Assembly: GCF_014084105.1 (NCBI RefSeq)
Contig: NZ_CP048289.1
Span: 6,953,922-7,017,921 of the forward strand
DNA from: Streptacidiphilus sp. P02-A3a
GTDB lineage: Bacteria; Actinomycetota; Actinomycetes; Streptomycetales; Streptomycetaceae
Direction of reading: 5' to 3'
Length of the DNA stretch: 64,000 nt
Each line of letters starts with the position of its first letter. Position 1 is the first letter of the stretch. Positions 52,363 to 60,673 of the stretch are shown here, piece after piece. Below the pieces are notes generated by a model. The model had not been told where the DNA came from. It did not search any database and saw only the letters and a list, made by a program, of their open reading frames with translations. Position numbers and translations under genes: made by a program.

Positions 52363-52899
52363 ATGCTCAGTGAACGGCTGGTGCGGCAGGATGAGCGCGT
52401 GACCGAGAGCGAAGCGGATCGGCTGGCGTTGCTGCGGGAGCTTGATGATCCGGAGTGGCTGGAGTGGCCGCAGAACTACGACCGCGGGGAGAGCGCCGTC
52501 CACTTCGGTGCTCTGGTGGCCCGGCTCGAAGTTGACTTCGCCGCTCGCTGTGCGACTGCGACTGAGCTGGAGAACCAGGACTCCAGCGAGTACGGACGTG
52601 TCATTGTGCCCGGAGACGCGACCGTGTGCGGGACCCGGATCGTCGTGTGTGTGAGCAAGTTCGGTTCGCTGGCACTGGTGTGCGCGGACAATCCCGGTGC
52701 CTTCCTCGGGACCGAGGAGGCGCAGGCTGAGGGCGAGCTGGACAGTGTTGACCTCGCCAGGGTCAACCAGGCGCTGGTCGGGCTCGGCTATGTCGTGGTT
52801 GCCGAGGAACTACTGGAGAGCGACTACGACGGGCCGAGCCGACTGCACCGGCACGTTCAGCGGCCCACCTGGTGGAATCGCTTCTTCGGCTACTTCTGA
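52363..52899 (+). CDS. Uncharacterised 178-aa acidic protein
   Basis: Possible starts are the ATG at 52363 (MLSERLVRQDERV), an earlier ATG at 52321 and a GTG at 52399; I prefer 52363 without strong evidence. It is soluble and acidic: ADRLALLRELDDPEWLEW, FGALVARLEVDFAARC, ELDSVDLARVNQALVGLGYVVVAEELLESDYDG, ending PTWWNRFFGYF. No family recognised; length and acidity recall small immunity proteins, but that is weak. Codon use is normal for the genome, unlike the AT-rich module beside it. Four bases after its stop the IS630 relic begins. Confidence 0.62.
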   Translation: MLSERLVRQDERVTESEADRLALLRELDDPEWLEWPQNYDRGESAVHFGALVARLEVDFAARCATATELENQDSSEYGRVIVPGDATVCGTRIVVCVSKFGSLALVCADNPGAFLGTEEAQAEGELDSVDLARVNQALVGLGYVVVAEELLESDYDGPSRLHRHVQRPTWWNRFFGYF

Positions 52900-52902
52900 C
52901 GG

Positions 52903-53430
52903 TCACTGCGACAGGGGCAGGCCGGTGCCCGCCAGGCAGCCGTCGATGACCTCCGGCCGGTACTGCAGCATCTTGAGCTCGCGCTTCACTGCTCGGGTGA
53001 TCTGGCTGAGTTCGGCTGCGGCGAGGTTGCCGATGTCGCGTTTGACCAGCGACCAGATGCCCTCGTGCGGATTGAGGTCGGGTGCGTAGGTCGGCACTGG
53101 AACACGGTGAGCCAGGCGGTGTTGGCTTGGAAGAACTCCCGCAGCGGTGGGACCAGGTGCATGCGCAGGTTGTCCCACGCCAGGACGATCGGGCCGCCGA
53201 GTTGGGTGCGGGCGCGGATGACCAGGTCGCGGTAGTTCTTCCCACCGAAGCCCTTCGGTTCGTCCTTGCGGCCCCGGTACTGGCGGATCGCGTAGATCAG
53301 ACGGGACCGCTCGCCGGGCTTGTAGCAGGTCATCACCGCCATGGAGACGCGGCCCGAGCCGCGCCCGCGTACGCGGACGACCGGGGTGACGCCCATACGG
53401 CCCCAGGTCCCGGCACACGGCGGCGTCCGC
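52903..53430 (-). pseudogene. IS630-family transposase remnant, frameshifted
   Basis: One frame reads MTCYKPGERSRLIYAIRQYR and GGPIVLAWDNLRMHLVPPLREFF (catalytic Asp) to TVFQ. After a one-base loss near 53100 another frame continues LPTYAPDLNPHEGIWSLVKR (catalytic Glu) and LKMLQYRPEVIDGCLAG to a stop. The N-terminal DNA-binding part is missing. Confidence 0.78.
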
Positions 53431-53439
53431 CAGCCTGAG

Positions 53440-53550
53440 CGGCGGCGGCCGTCTGTTCGGCCCGGGCGCGGGTGGCGGCCAGGCGGTAGGAGTCGGTGCC
53501 GGTCTCGATGATGTTGCCGCCGAACGTCAATCGGTCGACTATGGCGGCGC
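53440..53550 (-). pseudogene. IstB (IS21 helper ATPase) C-terminal fragment
   Basis: AAIVDRLTFGGNIIETGTDS followed by YRLAATRARAEQ matches the C-terminal end of IstB-type ATPases of IS21 elements. It is wedged between the IS630 and IS5 fragments, with no ATP-binding region left. Confidence 0.6.
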
Positions 53551-53985
53551 AGAGCCCGCCTTGTCGGCCAGCACGATGGACAGCCGGGTTCTGGGTTGCC
53601 CCCGGGGCCGGGGCACGCGCAGGGCTGCCATGACGGACTCGAAGGCCGGTGTGTCCCCGGCCTGGCCCGCGGTCAGCACGAACGCCATGGGCCGACAGCG
53701 GCTGTCGGCCGCGAGGTGGATCTTGGTGGTCAGCCCGCCCCTGAAGCGTCCGAGGGCGTGGTCGGCCGGCTCACCGTCCGGGCCCTATTTTGCCGGCCCC
53801 GGCGGCGTGCTGGTGGGCGCGCACGATCGTGGAGTCGACCGCGACGATCCAGTCCAGGTCCTCCTGCGCATCGGCCTGGGCGAGCAGCACGGTGAACACC
53901 CGCTCCCAGGTCCCGTCGATCGCCCAGTTCCGCCACTGCCCCCGCCCCGCAGCACCGCGCACTGGAACACCCGGCTGCTCGCCAG
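53551..53985 (-). pseudogene. IS5-family transposase remnant
   Basis: QWRNWAIDGTWERVF and LDWIVAVDSTIVRAHQHAAG (first catalytic Asp) are followed, after a frameshift near 53790, by ALGRFRGGLTTKIHLAADSR, GQAGDTPAFESVMAAL and LSIVLADKAG. It is cut at ADKAG, where the IstB fragment begins. The N-terminal region is missing. Confidence 0.72.
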
Positions 53986-54420
53986 GGCCCTCCACCGGGC
54001 CCCGGACTCCTTCGCCCTGGACGCGCTCCTCACCCCCTTCAACCTGCTCCACACGGTCGATCGGCACCGAGCCCTGGCCGACCGCACTGTCATCGCTCTA
54101 CTCCTGTGCCCTCTGCTCACCGACGCCGCCTGCACCGCTACACCAGCTTGGCCGACCTGGTCGGCCGCCGGCGGAGGAAGCAGCCTGCGACCAGCACGCC
54201 CTGTCCTGGGTGGCTGGGCCCCTCCACCGAAGTCGGCGACTTCCTCGTCACCGCTCCGCCTGAGCTCTTCTCCGCCGTCATAGCCCTGACCGTCGCCCTG
54301 CACCGCGACCGGCCCCCACGACAGCACCGACCTGGACAGCACTGGCCTCTACCGCGACATCCCCCGCCCGGTCACCCCGCCGTCGCCGAGGGGGACAGTG
54401 CCGGGCGCGGTTGTTGCGGG
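53986..54420. other. 435-nt stretch without a confident gene
   Basis: A plus-strand frame at about 53990-54180 (SFALDALLTPFNLLHTVDRH, ALLLCPLLTDAA) has a protein-like helical pattern but no start and no recognised family. It may be a fragment trapped between IS relics. Confidence 0.35.
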
Positions 54421-54858
54421 TCAGTTTCCGCTTCCGCTGAGGGAGATGGGTTGGGACCAGACGCTGACCTGAGCGACGGCGGAGGGGTTGATCGGGTCGC
54501 TGGTGTCGATGGACAGGATCGTCGCGACCGCGAAGCGGCCGTTGTGGCTCTCCGCGCAGAACACGGTCCGGACGCTTATCGGGACGTACTGCTGGCCCTG
54601 GGTCAGAAGCAGGTCCATGCAATGGCTACGGGTCGGCATGGATTTGCCGGTCCAAAGGTGCACGGTGCCGTTCGAGGGGCCGGTCGTGCCCTGCACGTAG
54701 GTCTTGGGGTCGTTGGTGAATTGCGCCATGGTCAGGTCACCCCCGTCGCTCTGCGCAGGGGGGTCCTCGTCGAGCAACGGGCCCTGGAAGGAGAGCGCCA
54801 CGGACGGGGACGGGGACGGGCCGGTTGGGGACACGGTGGCCGGCAGTGAGCACGACAC
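54421..54858 (-). CDS. Hypothetical protein, possibly 5'-truncated
   Basis: 145 residues from a GTG at 54858 giving MSCSLPATVSPTGPSPSPS, with a Pro/Ser-rich linker. The remainder (GTVHLWTGKSMPTRSHCMDL, RTVFCAESHNGRFAVATIL) looks like a beta-rich extracellular domain with two cysteines. The second-residue-area Cys with no signal peptide suggests that the original signal or lipoprotein leader, or a larger membrane protein, has been lost upstream. No family recognised, and no good ribosome site. Confidence 0.5.
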   Translation of the reverse strand: MSCSLPATVSPTGPSPSPSVALSFQGPLLDEDPPAQSDGGDLTMAQFTNDPKTYVQGTTGPSNGTVHLWTGKSMPTRSHCMDLLLTQGQQYVPISVRTVFCAESHNGRFAVATILSIDTSDPINPSAVAQVSVWSQPISLSGSGN

Positions 54859-55273
54859 AAATCCGGGGACTTATCTCAGCCCCGGACGTAGGTCATTGCA
54901 CGTTGACAGGATGCCCACTGTCGAAGTGATAAGACCGTCAATTGCAGTCGGCTGCGGGCGCGACCCCACCCACGCCAGTCGTCACCCTGTGTGACCGCTC
55001 CTGGAAAGGGCGTACGCCTCCGCTCGCACGGGAATTGACGCGCTATTCCCCGTCGATTCAATTCCCGGAAGCCGCCCACGGGGCACTTCAGGAGGGCCTG
55101 GAGTCGGACTGTCGGCAGGTTCCGACAGGGTTTCTGCGCGCATTCGCGCAATGCTCCCGTCGTGACCTCCGTGCGCCTGCGCGCACCCTGTTGGTCCCTG
55201 GCTGGTCCCTGGCAGGGTGGCGGACGGGCCCGGCCGGAGGTGGGGCCCGTCGGCGCGCGGGCAGCGAAAGGCA
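54859..55273. other. 415-nt intergenic stretch rich in inverted repeats
   Basis: No gene seen. It contains the hairpin CTGTCGG-N6-CCGACAG (55109-55128), a GCGCGCATTCGCGC near-palindrome, and a tandem GGTCCCTGGCT/GGTCCCTGGCA at about 55192-55213, similar to GGTCCCTGACTGG at 55459-55471 on the other side of the tRNA fragment. This looks like integrase-binding DNA beside an attachment core. Confidence 0.4.
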
Positions 55274-55303
55274 CTCTGACCTGGACTTATGTCCAAGCCA
55301 GAG
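55274..55303 (-). terminator. Hairpin 3' of the tRNA-Pro fragment
   Basis: CTCTG-N3-TGGAC-TTAT-GTCCA-N3-CAGAG forms two stacked 5-bp stems just downstream of the tRNA fragment, as expected for a tRNA terminator. Confidence 0.55.
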
Positions 55304-55318
55304 GGCTCGCGTTCACTG

Positions 55319-55363
55319 TCGGGACGACAGGATTTGAACCTGCGACCCCCTGACCCCCAGTTA
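55319..55363 (-). other. 3' half of a tRNA-Pro(GGG) gene (attachment-site scar)
   Basis: On the minus strand: anticodon loop CTGGGGG, then TCAGG, T-arm CGCAGGTTCAAATCCTG and acceptor TCGTCCCGA, matching the 3' half of actinobacterial tRNA-Pro(GGG). The 5' acceptor CGGGACG and D-arm are absent and the anticodon stem no longer pairs on its 5' side, so identity begins at the anticodon loop. tRNA-Pro is the known attB of pSAM2-type integrative elements. Confidence 0.75.
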
Positions 55364-55780
55364 GGGAATGGAGGTCTATTCCCGCACCAAATATGCGCTA
55401 ATGCACGTTCGCTACGTGCATTACCGGGCGTTTCGTGCACCAGCGCTCACAGCACTTGGTCCCTGACTGGCCCCCGGAGAGCCAAGGTCAGCGCGTGCAC
55501 CCGACATCCCAACCATCGCATCTCGCTCTATGCACATTTTCAAGGGCCCTCGACCTCCGACGAGCCTCAGCACACCACACCGGGTGAATCAGACAGCCAT
55601 TGAGTCATCTCAAATCGTCTCTCGACACCGCCCAGCAGCCCTGGTATTGCCGTTCTTTCTCCTGGCAAGCGCGCGTATAGATACGCTCTCACCTTGACGT
55701 CAGCCCCCACAAGAGCACGAAAATACGCTTCGAGCGCACTGAGGATACTTCCCGCCGCCTATTTCCGAGAAATCGATCGG
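55364..55780. other. 417-nt stretch without a gene
   Basis: Apart from the inverted repeat at 55399-55423 and the GGTCCCTGACTGG copy at 55459-55471, I see nothing in it. It is slightly AT-richer toward 55.6-55.7 kb. Confidence 0.4.
55399..55423. repeat. 9-bp perfect inverted repeat
   Basis: TAATGCACG-N7-CGTGCATTA, 36 nt from the tRNA-Pro fragment on its anticodon side. Possible integrase or excisionase site; no transcript would need a terminator here. Confidence 0.5.
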
Positions 55781-55950
55781 TCAGTTCTGCCAGGCGGCGA
55801 GGAGGTCCTCGGGTCCCCAATGGGCGGCCAGGGGGACGTTGTCGCTGACCCCGCAACGCGAGACCGCGACCAGCGGCGTGTCCGGACCCGCCCCCGGAAC
55901 GGCGGGCAGGTCGCGGACCAGGGCGTCGTACTCGCGACGCCCGAAAGATA
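55781..55950 (-). pseudogene. 3' fragment of an unidentified gene
   Basis: The frame FGRREYDALVRDLPAVPGAG followed by LAAHWGPEDLLAAWQN and a TGA has good coding character but opens after a TAG with no start codon. It is the C-terminus of a protein I cannot name. Confidence 0.3.
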
Positions 55951-56118
55951 GACTCGACTAGGGGTGTGGGTGTCAGATGCCGCATCCATCCAGGTCAGGA
56001 GGCATCCCTGTCTCATAACGAGCCACACGACATCCGGCTTCTGATCGGCGGCTGGAGATCGTCAAGAGCAGGCGGCACGATGGTCACCATGCCGCCGCGG
56101 CTGCCCTACCTCGCCCCG

Positions 56119-56994
56119 CTAGCGGCCGATCGTGTCCAGCTCGATGAGGTCCGCCTCGGCGAGGGGCAGCCCGGCGCCTGCGACGTTCTCGCGCAGGTGT
56201 GCCGCCGATGCGGTGCCGGGGATGAGCAGGATGTTCGGCGACCGTCGAAGCAACCACGCCAAGGCGACCGACATCGGGGTCGTTCCCAGGCGGGAGGCGA
56301 CTGCGGAGAGAGCCGTGGACTGCAGTGGCGTGAAGCCGCCGAGCGGGAAGAACGGCACGTAGGCGATGCCCTTGGCGGCGAGGTCGTCGATCAGCTCGTC
56401 GTCCTGGCGGTAGGCGAGGTTGTACATGTTCTGCACACACACGATCGGCGCGATGGCCTGTGCCTCCGCGACCTGCTCCGCCGTCGCGTTGCTCACGCCC
56501 AGGTGCCGGATCAGGCCCTGCTGCTGGAGTTCGACCAGGGCCCCGAAGGGTTCGGTGAGGGAGCCGGGCTGCGGGCCCAGGGCATTGCCGAGCCGGAGGT
56601 TGACCACGTCGAGCGAGTCGAGGCCCAGATCGTCGAGGTTCTCGTGGACGGCGCGGCGCAGTTCCTCGGGACGGCGGGCGGGGGGCCAACCGCCCTGCTG
56701 GTCGCGGACCGCGCCGACCTTGGTCACGACGTGCAGGGATACGGCGTAGGGATGCAGCGCTTCGCGGATCAGCTGGTTGGTGACGCGCGGCCCGTAGGCG
56801 CCGGCGGTGTCGATGTGGGTGACGCCGAGGTCGACCGCCTCGCGCAGAACGGCGATCGCGCCGTCGCGGTCGGCGGGTGGACCCATGACTCCGGGGCCGG
56901 TGAGCTGCATGGCGCCGTAGCCGACACGGGCGACGGGCAGGTCGCCCAGGTTCCAGGTGCCGCCGGGGAGGGATGACGAGGAGTACGTGTTCAT
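56119..56994 (-). CDS. Aldo/keto reductase
   Basis: 291 residues from the ATG at 56994 (MNTYSSSSLPGG) with GAGGATCGAG upstream; the frame extends 25 codons further over the promoter. AKR barrel: VARVGYGAMQLTGPGV, VTHIDTAGAYGPRVTN with the catalytic Asp and Tyr, VVTKVG with the Lys, and a C-terminal NADPH-site LLIPGTASAAHLREN. The usual catalytic His is replaced by Asn in DVVNLRLGN. NADPH-dependent reduction of an aldehyde or ketone in the cytosol; substrate unknown. Divergent from a LysR regulator, with a T-N11-A box between them, so it is probably that regulator's target. Confidence 0.88.
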   Translation of the reverse strand: MNTYSSSSLPGGTWNLGDLPVARVGYGAMQLTGPGVMGPPADRDGAIAVLREAVDLGVTHIDTAGAYGPRVTNQLIREALHPYAVSLHVVTKVGAVRDQQGGWPPARRPEELRRAVHENLDDLGLDSLDVVNLRLGNALGPQPGSLTEPFGALVELQQQGLIRHLGVSNATAEQVAEAQAIAPIVCVQNMYNLAYRQDDELIDDLAAKGIAYVPFFPLGGFTPLQSTALSAVASRLGTTPMSVALAWLLRRSPNILLIPGTASAAHLRENVAGAGLPLAEADLIELDTIGR

Positions 56995-57051
56995 GTCTCG
57001 ATCCTCACGCGTGGACAGGCGGTCCGGCCAACACCGATTCGGTGCCCTGTC

Positions 57052-57066
57052 ATACCCGGTGGGTAT
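57052..57066. promoter_or_regulatory. LysR-type T-N11-A box
   Basis: ATACCCGGTGGGTAT: ATACCC and GGGTAT are perfect inverse complements around three bases and fit T-N11-A. It lies 20 nt before the LysR ATG in the divergent region shared with the aldo/keto reductase. Confidence 0.7.
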
Positions 57067-57086
57067 CACGGGGGTAGAGTGACGAG

Positions 57087-57989
57087 ATGGACGCCCTGGA
57101 GACCCGCGAGCTGCGCTACTTCGTCGCCGTCGCCGAGGAACTGCACTTCGGCCGCGCAGCCGAACGCCTCGGCATGTCCCAGCCGCCGCTGTCCCGGGCG
57201 ATCCAGCAGTTGGAGCGGCATCTCGGCGTCTCCCTGTTGGAGCGCAACCGCCGTGGAGTCACCCTGACCGGTGCCGGAGAGGTGCTGCTGCACGAGGGCC
57301 GCGTCGCTCTGGACGCCACCAGCGCCGCCGCCCGCCGGACCCGTCGCGCTGGTGGGGCCGACGGTGCGACGGACGGGCGCCGCGGCCGCTTGGTGCTGGC
57401 GGTGAAGGCCGCCGGGTCCCACGAACTGCTGCGGCGACTCCTCGACGCCCACGCGGCGCAGCCGGAGGCCGCCGAGGTGGAGGTGCTTCCGTGCGGCCTC
57501 TGCGAGCAGGAGGAGTTGCTGCGCGACGGCCGCGCCGATGCGGCGCTGATGCATGCGCCGTTCAACTCCCTCGCCGGGTTCGACAGTGAGGAACTGCAGA
57601 CCGAGGGGCAGGTCGCCATCCTCCCCGCCGGTCACCCCCTCGCCGCACACGAGTCCCTCCGCCTGTCGGACATCCACGACGTCCCGGACCTGCCGCTGGC
57701 CCGCTGGCCGAGCCACGGCGTCTACCAGCCGGGCCCCGGCCCCGAGATCCGCGACCAGACCCAGCTGGCCCAATTGATCGCCCTCGGACGCACCGTGGCC
57801 GTCTTCCCCGGCTCCGCCCGCGCCTGGCTGTGGACCGAGCACGCCGCCGTCCCGCTCACGGACGCACCTCCCGTCGTCACCCACATCGCCTGGCCCGCCC
57901 ACAGCCGCTCCCCCGCCCTGGCCGCGCTGGTCCGCACGGCCACCCAGCTGTTGAGCAGCCAGTCGCATGATCGGCCGGACGGCTCCTGA
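57087..57989 (+). CDS. LysR family transcriptional regulator
   Basis: 300 residues. The N-terminal winged helix-turn-helix is classic: LRYFVAVAEELHFGRAAERLGMSQPPLSRAIQQLE (residues about 9-43), then LERNRRGVTLTGAG. The periplasmic-binding-protein-like effector domain spans about 100-290 (LVLAVKAAGSHELLRRLL, VAILPAGHPLAAHESL, IALGRTVAVFPGSA). It binds the palindrome at 57052-57066 and probably controls itself and the divergent aldo/keto reductase. The effector is unknown. Confidence 0.92.
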   Translation: MDALETRELRYFVAVAEELHFGRAAERLGMSQPPLSRAIQQLERHLGVSLLERNRRGVTLTGAGEVLLHEGRVALDATSAAARRTRRAGGADGATDGRRGRLVLAVKAAGSHELLRRLLDAHAAQPEAAEVEVLPCGLCEQEELLRDGRADAALMHAPFNSLAGFDSEELQTEGQVAILPAGHPLAAHESLRLSDIHDVPDLPLARWPSHGVYQPGPGPEIRDQTQLAQLIALGRTVAVFPGSARAWLWTEHAAVPLTDAPPVVTHIAWPAHSRSPALAALVRTATQLLSSQSHDRPDGS

Positions 57990-58075
57990 TGCGAGGGTCG
58001 CTACGGAGTGTGAGCAGCCAAGAGGGTTCAGGGTGCTTAACCTGAGCGGGGCGGAGCGATGCCGCCCGGCTCGGG

Positions 58076-58684
58076 TCAGTGCCCCCGTCCGCCGGACGAC
58101 AGAGAGCCGGGGTGCGGGGTGCGCAGTCCGTCGATGAGCAGGGCGACCATGCGCTGGTTGTAGTCGGGTTCCTGTCCCGGCACCGGCATGCAGAGGTTGG
58201 CGACGGCATAGAGGAGGTCACGGGCGCTGACGTCGGCGCGTACCACTCCGTCTGCCACGGCGGCTTCCAGCAGCGCCGCCAGAGCCGGGCAGGCCTTGTC
58301 CATGAAGTAGCCGGACAGGCCCTGGTACGCGGGGTCGCCGGAGTGAAGGGCGGGAGCCAGCCCTCGTTTGGTGCCCAGGAGTCGGGTGTACCGGCGCAGC
58401 CACTCGGCGAGCGCCTCGTCGGGCCGGTGGTTGGCGCTGAGTTCGGGCCCCGCTGCGGCGACTGCGTCGATTCCGCTCTCCACGACTGCCTTGACCAGGT
58501 CCGAGCGCAGCGGGAAGTGACGGTAGAGGGTGCCGACGCCGACTCCGGCCAGGTCGGTGATCTCCTTGGCGGGGGCGTCGACCCCGGTCGTGTCGAAGAC
58601 CTCCTTCGCGGCCTCGATCAGGGCGTCCAGGTTGCGCTGCGCGTCCGCGCGCAGGCGACGGGGCGCTGGCGACTTCTCGGTCAT
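58076..58684 (-). CDS. TetR family regulator
   Basis: 202 residues from the ATG at 58684. Helix-turn-helix: RNLDALIEAAKEVFDTTGVD, then KEITDLAGVGVGTLYRHFPLRSDLV (about 40-64). The C-terminal domain (LLGTKRGLAPALHSG, LSGYFMDKACPALAALLEAA) resembles the TetR_C_13/SbtR-like group. It is divergent from an aldo/keto reductase gene with a palindromic operator in the 117-bp gap, so it most likely represses both. Confidence 0.9.
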   Translation of the reverse strand: MTEKSPAPRRLRADAQRNLDALIEAAKEVFDTTGVDAPAKEITDLAGVGVGTLYRHFPLRSDLVKAVVESGIDAVAAAGPELSANHRPDEALAEWLRRYTRLLGTKRGLAPALHSGDPAYQGLSGYFMDKACPALAALLEAAVADGVVRADVSARDLLYAVANLCMPVPGQEPDYNQRMVALLIDGLRTPHPGSLSSGGRGH

Positions 58685-58704
58685 GGAACCTCCACTTGCC
58701 TAAC

Positions 58705-58719
58705 CGGAAAGTCTTTCCG
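58705..58719. promoter_or_regulatory. Putative TetR operator
   Basis: CGGAAA-GTC-TTTCCG, a perfect 6+6 inverted repeat, lies 21 nt upstream of the TetR ATG. A weaker related repeat (GGAAC-GAG-TTTCC) follows at 58729-58741. Confidence 0.6.
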
Positions 58720-58801
58720 TATGGTTGTGGAACGAGTTTCCGTTTAGTCGGATCGTAGAACATCCCACGGATCCACTCGTCACACACCCCAGGAGGAACC
58801 C

Positions 58802-59821
58802 GTGGAGTACCGCACGCTGGGCCGCACCGGCATCGAGGTCAGCCGCTACGCGCTGGGCAGCCTGATGTACGCCACCCGCATGGGCAACGAACCCGCGGAG
58901 TCCGCGCGCGTCATCCACAAGGCGTTGCACGCCGGCATCAACCTCATCGACACCGCCGACGCCTACGGCGACTCGGAGGAAGTGGTCGGCCGGGCCCTGA
59001 AAGGACGTCGCGACGACGTCGTCCTGGCAACCAAGTTCGGCAGGCCCATGGGAGAGGCCCCCAACCATCAGGGCACCTCCCGGCGCTGGATCACCACCGC
59101 CGTCGAGAACTCGCTGCGCCGTCTGCAGACCGACTACATCGACGTCTACCAGATCCACCGCCTGGACCCCACCACCGACATCGAGGAGACCCTGGCCGCG
59201 CTCACCGACCTGATCCGCAGCGGCAAGGTCCGCGCCATCGGCTCCTCCAACACCCCCGCCTCCGACATCGTCGAGGCGCAGTGGGTCGCCGAGCGACGCA
59301 ACCTCGCGCGCTTCCACACCGAACAGCCGCCGTACTCCATCCTGAGCCGCGGCATCGAGCGCGAGGTCCTGCCCGTGGCCCAGCGCCACACCATGGGCGT
59401 CATGGTCTGGGGACCTCTCGGCCAGGGCATGCTCACCGGCCGCGTCCGCAGGAACCAGGGCAACGACCTGAGCCGCGCGGGTCTGTTCAAGCACCTCAAC
59501 GACGAGCGCCGCATCGATGTCGTCGAACAACTCATCCCCCTCGCCGCGGAAGCCGGGATGCCGCTGACCCATCTCGCCATGGCCTTCACCGTCGCCCACC
59601 CCGCAGTCACCACCGCCCTGGTCGGCGCCCGCACCATGGCCCAGCTCGAAGACCTCCTCGACGGCACCGGCGTCCGCCTCGGCGACGACATCCTGGACCG
59701 CATCGACGAGATCGTCCCGCCCGGCACCAACATCGGCAGCCTCGACCAGGACTACCAGCCCCCCGCCATCCAGAACGCAGCCCTGCGCCGCCGCCCCCTC
59801 AGCGAACGCGCAGCCGCCTGA
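58802..59821 (+). CDS. Aldo/keto reductase (Kv-beta/YghZ-like)
   Basis: 339 residues from a GTG at 58802 with AGGAGGAA upstream. AKR motifs: MEYRTLGRTGIEVSRYALG, INLIDTADAYGDSEEVVGRAL with catalytic Asp and Tyr, VLATKFG with Lys, IDVYQIHRLDP with His, and TALVGARTMAQLEDLL for NADPH. The N-terminal layout is that of the AKR7/12-like and voltage-channel beta-subunit-like group. It reduces carbonyl compounds in the cytosol; substrate unknown. Divergent from its TetR repressor gene. Confidence 0.9.
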   Translation: MEYRTLGRTGIEVSRYALGSLMYATRMGNEPAESARVIHKALHAGINLIDTADAYGDSEEVVGRALKGRRDDVVLATKFGRPMGEAPNHQGTSRRWITTAVENSLRRLQTDYIDVYQIHRLDPTTDIEETLAALTDLIRSGKVRAIGSSNTPASDIVEAQWVAERRNLARFHTEQPPYSILSRGIEREVLPVAQRHTMGVMVWGPLGQGMLTGRVRRNQGNDLSRAGLFKHLNDERRIDVVEQLIPLAAEAGMPLTHLAMAFTVAHPAVTTALVGARTMAQLEDLLDGTGVRLGDDILDRIDEIVPPGTNIGSLDQDYQPPAIQNAALRRRPLSERAAA

Positions 59822-59971
59822 CACGAAGCCACCGCCCCGGACCTACGACTGCGACGAGGGAGGACGCCTGCCAGGTGGCGCGGCGCTGCACGACCGGCCC
59901 CTGACCGGCCACCACGATCCGGACACGTCCCGCGCTGCCCGGTTCCGCCCGACCGGTGCGGCAGTCGCAGC

Positions 59972-60571
59972 TCAGGCCAGGTCGCCCGCGAGAGCGACTG
60001 CGCGGGTCTCGGGAACTCCCAGCATCAGCAGAGTGGTGACCGCCGCCGCCCGGGCGCCGGGGGTCCCGTTCGACGGTTCGCGGTCCGCGATGGCGAACAC
60101 GACGCCGTAGGCAAGCTGGCTCAGTTTCCCCGCCGACAGGTGCCGTGCGAACACGCCGTCGGCCTGGCCCCGTTTCACGAGGTCGGCGAGGAGCTCGTCG
60201 ACCGGACCGAGCAGGCCGTGGATCGTCTCGCCGAACTCGCCCCGGCGCAGCGCCAGCAGCACGCGGTACCGGTGCGTCACCGGCCAGATGCGGGTGACGA
60301 ATTCGACCCACGTCGCGTCCGCCCGCGCCTGGGCGGCGCTGACTTCGGCGAGCACGGTTGCCATCTCGGCGACGGCCCGTTGGGTGAGTGTCCGAACCAG
60401 GTCGAGGCGTGTGGGGAAGTGCCCGTAGACCGTGCGCCTGACGACGCCCGCGGCGGCAGCGATGTCACCCATCGCGGCATCGGGGTTCTCAGCCAGTACG
60501 TCGAGGGCGACGTCGAGGATGCGGTCGCGCGTCTCGTTCGTCGAGCGCGCACGGGAGGACTCGGTGGGCAT
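59972..60571 (-). CDS. TetR family regulator
   Basis: 199 residues from the ATG at 60571; the frame continues upstream over the operators and into the epoxide hydrolase leader but is not used. Helix-turn-helix: RDRILDVALDVLAENPDAAMGD, then IAAAAGVVRRTVYGHFPTRLDLV (about 38-60). The C-terminal ligand domain (VTRIWPVTHRYRVLLALRRGEFG) is of common TetR length. Divergent from the epoxide hydrolase, with two operators between, so it probably represses both genes until an epoxide or related ligand binds. Confidence 0.9.
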   Translation of the reverse strand: MPTESSRARSTNETRDRILDVALDVLAENPDAAMGDIAAAAGVVRRTVYGHFPTRLDLVRTLTQRAVAEMATVLAEVSAAQARADATWVEFVTRIWPVTHRYRVLLALRRGEFGETIHGLLGPVDELLADLVKRGQADGVFARHLSAGKLSQLAYGVVFAIADREPSNGTPGARAAAVTTLLMLGVPETRAVALAGDLA

Positions 60572-60582
60572 GACCGCATTGT

Positions 60583-60626
60583 TGCACAGCACTGTGCAGT
60601 CAAGTAGATTGCACAGCAGTGTGCAA
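60583..60626. promoter_or_regulatory. Two tandem TetR operators
   Basis: TGCACAGCACTGTGCA (60583-60598) and TTGCACAGCAGTGTGCAA (60609-60626) are near-identical palindromes 26 bp apart centre to centre, between the divergent TetR and epoxide hydrolase genes. They are strong candidates for cooperative binding of two dimers. Confidence 0.8.
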
Positions 60627-60673
60627 CAGAGGGTCGCGCCACACCTCGAAGCCCAGGAGAACAGGAGAGGGCA

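Noticed and set aside
55319-55400. A complete tRNA-Pro gene
   Set aside because: The 5' half is absent and the anticodon stem mispairs on its 5' side.
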